DNA of 46,812 bases from Gammaproteobacteria bacterium (lineage in GTDB: Bacteria; Pseudomonadota; Gammaproteobacteria; Steroidobacterales; Woeseiaceae): contig JAOTZC010000018.1 in the NCBI GenBank assembly GCA_029861535.1, positions 1 through 46,812 on the forward strand. The letters are read 5' to 3'. This document shows, piece after piece, positions 42,973-46,812 of this stretch. Below the pieces are notes generated by a model. The model was not told the DNA's origin. It worked only from the letters and a program-made list of their open reading frames with translations, and searched no databases. Position 1 is the stretch's first letter; each line of letters begins with the position of its first letter. The translations under genes were made by a program, and so were the position numbers.

Positions 42973-43602
42973 TTACTTGGCCAGATGAAATTTCTTCCAA
43001 GCGGAATAGGTTTTTGGAATGTCGAGGCCCTTAAGCGTTTTCCACGCCTTAATGGCCTCGTCACGGTTAGCCCCTTTTTCCCCTGAAAAGTAGTCGGAAA
43101 GAAAGTTAACATATCGACCAGATCGCGCTTGCGGAAAACGTCCGTCAGTTTGGCACAATTCAACAAATCGGCGTACAAGATCGCCGTAGGTGATTTTGAC
43201 TCCTCTTTCTATCTGTTCTTCACGCCAACGATTGAGGCGATAACGGGAACCCGACTTTTCCTTGAAATCCGGCGCGATCTTCTTTGCTTCTCGCACGATA
43301 AAGCTCTTTGTTTCTTTGTTATTCGTGTAGACGCCGACCGGAAGGGACAGTTTTAAACCACGGTCAGAATCCTTGCGCCCGGACACACGCGGGCGCTTAT
43401 TGGTTGAACGTTTCACTTTGCCCGACCGGAGGTAATGCTTGATGAGCTCCTCAAGCTCGTCTTTACGGAGATTCGAAACCCCGGCAATTTTGATCTCCTT
43501 GGCAAACGATTTTATTTCCGTCGCATACCAGTACCCATTGTCGAAATCTGTAACTGACATCGATTTACTTAGTTTCGTTTTTCTGCGTGAACCGCGGCTC
43601 AT
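42973..43602 (-). CDS. SAP-domain protein (DUF6434-like), possibly acquired
   Basis: 209 residues from the ATG at 43602. A basic N-terminus leads to a SAP-like helix-extended loop-helix (about 28-60: IKSFAKEIKIAGVSNLRKDE then LEELIKHYLRSGK), a putative DNA-binding motif. The rest is Lys/Arg-rich with short aromatic motifs (GSRYRLNRWREEQI, YVNFLSDYFSGEKG). Codons use AAA and AAG heavily and the DNA looks richer in A/T than its neighbours. Related SAP proteins occur in Bacteroidetes and Firmicutes, so transfer is plausible. It is alone, with no operon partners. Confidence 0.7.
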   Translation of the reverse strand: MSRGSRRKTKLSKSMSVTDFDNGYWYATEIKSFAKEIKIAGVSNLRKDELEELIKHYLRSGKVKRSTNKRPRVSGRKDSDRGLKLSLPVGVYTNNKETKSFIVREAKKIAPDFKEKSGSRYRLNRWREEQIERGVKITYGDLVRRFVELCQTDGRFPQARSGRYVNFLSDYFSGEKGANRDEAIKAWKTLKGLDIPKTYSAWKKFHLAK

Positions 43603-43780
43603 ATAGATCGACCCTGCCAATGACCCCGAAGGCATCTTCAGCCTAGAAGCGAGATCGAGTCAATATCAGCCGTTGAGCTAGATATACGGTCACGGGCCGC
43701 CAATGACCCAAAGCCGACATTCCCTATATTGCGGTCGATACGAATTGAGCATGCCCCGATAACGGCGTAAATACTGGTTC

Positions 43781-45943
43781 ATGAGGCTGGTGTCGGAACT
43801 CAGGCGCCGTAATGTCTTTCGTATGGCGGTGCTTTATCTGGTCGCTGCCTGGCTGATCATGCAGGTGGCCGAGGTGTTGATGACCGTCGTCGGATTGCCC
43901 GCCTGGGCTGGCGGTGCCATTTTTGCTGTGCTCGTCGTCGGTTTTCCGATCGCCCTGATCTTCTCCTGGTTCTATGAGATTACGCCGGAGGGCATCAGTC
44001 TCGAGACAGATGTTGATTCGGCAAAATCGATAACTCACGTCACTGGTCGACGGCTGGACTTTATTGTCATCTCCCTGTTGTGTGCCGCCGTCATTTTATT
44101 TGCATACGACAAATGGTGGATTAGCGAGCCGCCGGAGAAATCAATTGCAGTATTGCCTTTTGTCAACATGAGCGGTGATCTGGCACAGGAGTATTTTAGC
44201 GACGGGATGTCCGAGGAGTTGTTGCACCGCCTCGCGCAGGTCTCGGAGTTGCATGTTGCCGCCCGAACCTCGTCGTTTCATTTCAAGAATAAGAACATAG
44301 CCGTCGCTGACGTTGCTGCCCAACTTGGTGTGCGTTCTGTGCTTGAGGGCAGCGTGAGACAGGCGGGTAACACCATCCGCGTCACCGCGCAGCTCATTAA
44401 TGCGCGTGACGGATTCCATATTTGGTCGAAGACCTATGAACGCGAATTTGACGACATTTTCGTCATCCAGGATGAAATCGCGACACAAGTCGTCGATGCG
44501 CTGAAGGTGACGTTGTTGGGAGACGAGCTGGCGCGGCTCAATCGTCATCCAACTGCAAACCTCGCCGCCTACGACGCCTACCTACTGGGTCGTCAGAAGA
44601 TGGCTCGTCGCACAAGCACCGCGCTACAGGAAGCGGTGGGACATTTTTCCGAGGCAATCAGGCTAGATTCGCAGTACGGACTGGCCTATGTCGGCTTGGC
44701 GGATACCTATTCCCTTCTCGGGCGGTACGGCGCGCTGGATGGCCGCGACGTCCTCGCAAAGGCCGGGCCAGCCGTCGAGCGCGCGCTGGAATTGGACGAT
44801 CAGCTAGGCGAGGCGTATGCGAGCTTGGGAACCGTGCGGCTCGGGCAACAGGATTTCCCCGGCGCCGAGCAAGCATACAAAAGGGCGTTGGAATTGAACC
44901 CGAATTACGCTCCAGCCTACCACGGCTACGGCCTACTAATGAGATGGGGATATGCTCGAAAGGAAGAGGCACTCGAGCTGCATCAGATGGCGCTGGAATT
45001 GGATCCTCTGTCGACGCCGATCAACATGGTCGTGGTCGAGGACTATCACGAGACGGGTCGTTTCGAGGACGCGCTGGTTGGATGTCAAAGGATCATCGAG
45101 ATCGACCCCGACTATCCCCGTGCCTACACCATCATGGCGGACCTTTACTGGGAGGTTTTTGCGCAGCTTGACGAGGGCGTGCGCTGGCTGCACAAGGCCG
45201 TCGAACTGGACCCGGGTAATCCTGATCATGCTCGCTGGCTGGGCATGGTTTATCTCGACCTCGGCGATCCGGTGGCAGGGGAATTCTGGATGAGGGAGGC
45301 CATGCGGCTCGCGCCGACGCAATCTGACTCGAAGTGGGCAGCCGTGCATCTGGCACGCTACACGGGCAGTCCGGAGGAAATCATCGCCGCCGCAAAGGCG
45401 CTGCTCGCGGTGTCACCAAACGACTGGCTGGCTCTTAGCGTGTTGCGAGATGCAGACTACCAGGCTGGTCGCAGCGATGCCGCCCTGCGCCGCTACCGCG
45501 CGGCAAAGCCGGACCTTGTTGATGGCGAGGATCCGGAGGTCAATGCCACCAACTGGGGTTGGGCCATCGAAGTCGCAAACATCCTGGACGAAGTCGGCGA
45601 GCGGGAACGGGCGGAGAATCTCTTGAACAAGGCGCTCTTGGCTATTGGGTCCAGGCCACGGCTCGGGTACAGCGGCTTTGGCATCAGCGATGTGGAGATC
45701 TATGCCTTGCTCGGTGACAAGGAGAAGGCTCTCAACACATTTGCCACTGCCGTTGAAGAGGGATGGCGATCAAGCTGGTGGATCAACACCGAAACGAACG
45801 ACAATTTGGCCTCACTGCATGACGATCCGCGTTATCAGGCAATCGTCGCGGACATTCAGTCGCAGATGGCCAAGCAACTCGCACGGGTGCGAGAGTGGGA
45901 GGCAAACGGCGAATTGGCATCTATTCCAAAGTCGTTGGATTAG
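43781..45943 (+). CDS. membrane protein with TolB-like (FlgO-type) and TPR domains
   Basis: 720 residues. Three transmembrane segments (about 15-33, 46-66, 92-113) are followed by a TolB-like domain (about 118-245: SIAVLPFVNMSG, EYFSDGMSEELLHRLAQ, GVRSVLEGSVRQAGNTIRVT) and TPR units (about 265-470: GLAYVGLADTYSLLGRYG, APAYHGYGLLMRWGYARKEE). In relatives the same output part is joined to a winged-helix or adenylate-cyclase domain; here it is replaced by the membrane segments, so the protein is probably a scaffold of unknown partner. Short sequences containing ATGTC and GGCTTTGGGT-like stretches lie on both sides. Confidence 0.8.
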   Translation: MRLVSELRRRNVFRMAVLYLVAAWLIMQVAEVLMTVVGLPAWAGGAIFAVLVVGFPIALIFSWFYEITPEGISLETDVDSAKSITHVTGRRLDFIVISLLCAAVILFAYDKWWISEPPEKSIAVLPFVNMSGDLAQEYFSDGMSEELLHRLAQVSELHVAARTSSFHFKNKNIAVADVAAQLGVRSVLEGSVRQAGNTIRVTAQLINARDGFHIWSKTYEREFDDIFVIQDEIATQVVDALKVTLLGDELARLNRHPTANLAAYDAYLLGRQKMARRTSTALQEAVGHFSEAIRLDSQYGLAYVGLADTYSLLGRYGALDGRDVLAKAGPAVERALELDDQLGEAYASLGTVRLGQQDFPGAEQAYKRALELNPNYAPAYHGYGLLMRWGYARKEEALELHQMALELDPLSTPINMVVVEDYHETGRFEDALVGCQRIIEIDPDYPRAYTIMADLYWEVFAQLDEGVRWLHKAVELDPGNPDHARWLGMVYLDLGDPVAGEFWMREAMRLAPTQSDSKWAAVHLARYTGSPEEIIAAAKALLAVSPNDWLALSVLRDADYQAGRSDAALRRYRAAKPDLVDGEDPEVNATNWGWAIEVANILDEVGERERAENLLNKALLAIGSRPRLGYSGFGISDVEIYALLGDKEKALNTFATAVEEGWRSSWWINTETNDNLASLHDDPRYQAIVADIQSQMAKQLARVREWEANGELASIPKSLD

Positions 45944-46059
45944 CATCCAGCGATGTCCGCTAATGGCCGTAAGCTGCCTATTAATAAGCACGATTTTGCG
46001 GCGCTTGGATGACCGCTTTGGGTGTCAGACGACATTCTTTGGCCTGAACTCGCTAGTGT
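45944..46059. other. short gap with half-conserved flank sequences
   Basis: Contains GATGTCCGCTAATGGCC and CGCTTTGGGTGTCAGACG, which resemble, imperfectly, the complement of AATGACCCAAAGCCGACATT at 43703-43722 on the other side of the TolB/TPR gene. No T-run terminator is visible. Confidence 0.35.
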
Positions 46060-46812
46060 TCAAGCAAAGTAGCGCGCAAACTCGCGCGGCATCACATCGA
46101 AGTCCGGCGCCACGTTAGTATCGACGTCGAGTGGCTGCGAATTGTAAGTATTCCAGAACAGCACCGGCGCCGAATAACCGGCACGCAAATCGTGCAATAC
46201 GGCGGCCATCGCTTTGCCGGAGTAAGTCGAATCTAAAGTTAGGCCAAGTTGTTTGTCAGCAATCGTAATGGCCGCCTCGGTCGCCTCATTGCTGCGGCCA
46301 TAGCCGTCACCGAAAAATTCGTTGCGGCAGACCAAGCGCGCCCTGTCACTGAGGTCGGCTGGGATCGACGAATCGTAGTGGCGCATTAGCTTCGCCGTCT
46401 TGTCGACTAGATGGGCCGCGGCTGCTTCGTTCGCATACTGTCGTTCCGTGACGCGAATCGCTTGAACTTCGATATCGAGCCGGGCCAGTGCGAGTCCCAG
46501 CGCAAGTCCGACAGCAGTTCCCATGGTGCCTAGCGCCACATAGATACGCGTTGGTGTCGGAAGGTCGCCGGCTTGGATTTGCGCGGCTAGCTCAAGACCC
46601 GCATTCACGAAGCCGACCGCGCCCAGCCACGATGAACCGCCAAGCGGAATCACCCATGCGTGACGGCCATGCAAGTGCTTGCGAAGTGTCGCGATTCGAT
46701 CGCAGCGGTTGCCGCCGAAGCGCACGATTGCGGTGCCGTGTTGTTGATGAAAGCGGAGCGCCGTGCCGAGGCCAGGCCTTAAGCTCTGATGCGAAAGAAA
46801 GCATGTGCATTC
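46060..46812 (-). CDS. PLP-dependent enzyme of the D-cysteine desulfhydrase/ACC deaminase family (5' end outside window)
   Basis: The frame is open to the window edge, giving the last 250 residues. FLSHQSLRPGLGTALRFHQQ (in-frame codons upstream of the first GTG) and VIPLGGSSWLGAVGFVNAGLE are family blocks; ALGTMGTAVGLALGLAL is the phosphate-binding Gly-rich loop. FFGDGYGRSNEATEAAI and LDSTYSGKAMAAVLHDL complete the C-terminal domain. The PLP-lysine region lies outside. Substrate preference (D-cysteine, ACC or another) cannot be decided without the N-terminal part. Confidence 0.85.
   Translation of the reverse strand, partial: ECTCFLSHQSLRPGLGTALRFHQQHGTAIVRFGGNRCDRIATLRKHLHGRHAWVIPLGGSSWLGAVGFVNAGLELAAQIQAGDLPTPTRIYVALGTMGTAVGLALGLALARLDIEVQAIRVTERQYANEAAAAHLVDKTAKLMRHYDSSIPADLSDRARLVCRNEFFGDGYGRSNEATEAAITIADKQLGLTLDSTYSGKAMAAVLHDLRAGYSAPVLFWNTYNSQPLDVDTNVAPDFDVMPREFARYFA

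Noticed and set aside
1..46812. tRNA, rRNA or riboswitch genes
   Set aside because: None recognised by eye on either strand; a covariance-model scan would be needed to exclude small RNAs.

Overview
The window looks like a chromosomal segment of a GC-rich, respiratory, Gram-negative gammaproteobacterium. The evidence is LipA and SohB of gammaproteobacterial type, a HiPIP, a FecA-like outer-membrane receptor, OmpA- and L,D-transpeptidase-type envelope proteins, and a MoxR/Bat operon. A marine Woeseia/Steroidobacter-like lineage would fit, but that is only an impression. About 43 protein genes are packed tightly, many with 4-base ATGA overlaps. I found no rRNA, tRNA, CRISPR array, prophage or complete insertion sequence.

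Layout. 1-3757: the C-terminal part of a DUF11-repeat surface protein, a terminator, and a membrane-anchored protein of repeated carboxypeptidase-regulatory-like domains. 4187-7890: a Fur-box-like site, a FecA-like TonB receptor, and a convergent Bcr/CflA-type MFS exporter. 7979-17075: a complete histidine-utilisation cluster of the formylglutamate type (hutI divergent from hutF-hutC-hutU-hutH-hutG, with a HutC-type operator between them), running with overlapping codons into sorAB-like sulfite dehydrogenase genes. 17220-18225: a SYLF-domain protein and a small membrane protein. 18327-22812 (minus strand): a predicted metallopeptidase, fdhD, fdsG and fdsB, then a decayed 5' stub of fdsA; the catalytic formate dehydrogenase subunit is missing here. 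22958-26549: HiPIP, aspartate/aromatic aminotransferase, and a ferric-reductase-like/DUF192/lipoprotein group. 26702-33615: a MoxR-DUF58-DUF4381-BatA-BatB/C-BatD envelope-stress operon. 33622-37188: gloA, a HAD phosphatase, an alpha/beta hydrolase and an OmpA-family protein. 37521-40070: a 65-residue unknown protein behind two CRP-like sites, lipA and sohB. 40202-46812: an M48 lipoprotein, a methyltransferase with an apparent ACG start, an L,D-transpeptidase, an A/T-rich-looking SAP-domain gene, a TolB-like/TPR membrane protein, and the end of a PLP-dependent D-cysteine desulfhydrase-like gene.

The most unusual structure is a family of long intergenic stem-loops: five full copies and one degenerate copy. 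The loop is conserved (CATGGCTCG ... GCGCTTTACTTC), but each copy has 18-26 bp arms of unrelated sequence that are still almost perfectly complementary to each other. Two copies carry an extra, variable loop centre. All lie just beyond gene 3' ends. This is not the architecture of REP, attC or CRISPR elements, and I know no name for it. Other notable points are the fdsA remnant, a possible second HutC-type site before the aminotransferase gene, and the tandem CRP-like sites placed so that the small gene could have a leaderless mRNA.
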